Shown here in pieces: positions 45,716-46,209 of a DNA stretch of 46,209 nucleotides. The DNA comes from Ignavibacteriae bacterium HGW-Ignavibacteriae-2. Lineage in GTDB: Bacteria > Bacteroidota > Ignavibacteria > Ignavibacteriales > Melioribacteraceae. Under the pieces are notes generated by a model, which saw nothing but the letters and a program-made list of their open reading frames with translations, was not told the origin of the DNA and ran no database searches. Position 1 is the stretch's first letter. Each line of letters begins with the position of its first letter. The DNA lies in the NCBI GenBank assembly GCA_002839805.1, contig PGYT01000031.1, positions 1-46,209 on the forward strand, in the 5' to 3' direction. The translations under genes and the position numbers were made by a program.

Positions 45716-46182
45716 TAAACATTTACCCCATGCTCAATTCTTCCAAGTTCCTGCAAAACTAAATTGCATCCGAATCTTGAATTTAGAAAATTTATGGGTT
45801 TCTCGTTGCCTAAAGCTATGCAGGGTGAATTAAACCACTCTAAAAAAAGTTCTCGATCCTCAAATACCTGAAATCCTCTGGCGGCGACCTGAGCAATTTG
45901 CAGCACCTGTTCAGTTACATACTTATCCAATTTATGATTTTTTGTGTATCGATAGAATGTACGTTCGGTTATGGGGAGCAATTTGGAAATTTGCGCGATC
46001 GATAAATTTAATTGCTTTGCGAGGTTCAATGCTGATGTTTTTGTAACTCCGGTATTTGCAAGTTCCATCATTCCGAAATCATCGTAAACTGTTCTGTTGC
46101 CCTTTTTGAATCCCATTAAAGTATTTAAATCGTGAGGAACCAATTTTTTGCCTCTGATAATTTTCTTGAAAAATAATGACAA
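45715..46182 (-). CDS. Xre/MbcA/ParS-type antitoxin
   Basis: 155 aa. A Xre-like helix-turn-helix (LNLSIAQISKLLPITERTFYRY, about 60-81) is followed by the toxin-binding C-terminal domain (GFQVFEDRELFLEWFNSPCIALGNEKPINFL), the form seen with RES toxins. The only start near the edge is TTG 46182; ATG at residue 23 (LMGFKKG) is the alternative. A TGA closes the frame just upstream, so the gene is complete. The antitoxin should bind the palindrome at 46176-46189 and repress the operon. Confidence 0.9.
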   Translation of the reverse strand: MSLFFKKIIRGKKLVPHDLNTLMGFKKGNRTVYDDFGMMELANTGVTKTSALNLAKQLNLSIAQISKLLPITERTFYRYTKNHKLDKYVTEQVLQIAQVAARGFQVFEDRELFLEWFNSPCIALGNEKPINFLNSRFGCNLVLQELGRIEHGVNV

Positions 46183-46189
46183 ATGTCAT
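46176..46189. promoter_or_regulatory. Palindromic operator candidate over the antitoxin start
   Basis: ATGACA-AA-TGTCAT, a perfect 6-bp inverted repeat with a 2-base centre. It covers the TTG start codon (46182-46180), so a bound repressor would sit on the translation start region, as expected of autoregulated antitoxins if transcription starts close by. Confidence 0.5.
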
Positions 46190-46209
46190 ATATAGCAACT
46201 AATTATTAA

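Noticed and set aside
1-46209. Possible tRNA, CRISPR, insertion sequence or phage defence island
   Set aside because: No cloverleaf sequence, regular short repeats, transposase motifs or defence-gene cluster beyond the Xre-RES pair were seen in any gap.

Overview
The window is AT-rich bacterial chromosome, most likely from the Ignavibacteria or a close relative in the Bacteroidota/Chlorobi group. Two secreted proteins end in type IX secretion (T9SS) sorting domains with the YPNPFN motif, there is a TonB-dependent receptor with a carboxypeptidase-regulatory N-domain, two intergenic sites match the Bacteroidota TAnnTTTG promoter box, and many genes use TTG or GTG starts. No tRNA, rRNA, CRISPR array, insertion sequence or phage gene was found. 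The content is chromosomal housekeeping plus accessory genes rather than one large mobile island.

Layout. 1-5099: a surface/secretion block made of a truncated metallophosphoesterase with a starch-binding-like domain (minus), divergent from an operon of an M6-like metalloprotease and a CotH-type kinase, both T9SS cargo. 5102-8432 (minus): a secreted conserved protein, a diverged GroES-like protein and an M2-like metallopeptidase. 8631-13559 (minus): a compact operon trm112-like / glcD-like / TPR protein / clpX with overlapping ends and a hairpin after clpX. 13684-16232 (minus): PPK2 followed by a Tat-exported D-aminoacylase-type amidohydrolase. 16454-22097 (minus): loosely spaced small enzymes (uridine-kinase-like, esterase, DUF5996, DUF5946, aldo/keto reductase, AHSA1, HEAT-like). 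22513-24243: a four-helix membrane protein with an IPT/TIG domain, preceded by decayed coding sequence.

24244-32493 (plus): M3 peptidyl-dipeptidase; a VOC-AHSA1-VOC operon; a clearly broken third VOC gene on the opposite strand (28497-28866); then an aminotransferase and acetoacetyl-CoA synthetase operon. Two terminators here share the same 8-bp stem. 32655-41608 (minus): a membrane-bound AraC regulator, a small Cys-rich protein, a TonB receptor, an EamA transporter, an orphan PAS histidine kinase, a lactonase and a methyltransferase. 41678-46182 (minus): a lipoprotein, DUF6265, YfiT/BstA-like DinB protein, bacterioferritin, and a tight Xre-RES toxin-antitoxin / exonuclease III cluster at the right edge with a palindromic operator candidate lying over the antitoxin start.

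The points most worth a second look are the secreted kinase/phosphatase/protease neighbourhood, the GroES-like operon, the cytoplasmically placed IPT/TIG domain, the res-xth overlap and the decaying VOC paralogue. None of them amounts to proof of a new system; family assignments are from recognition of motifs, not from database searches.
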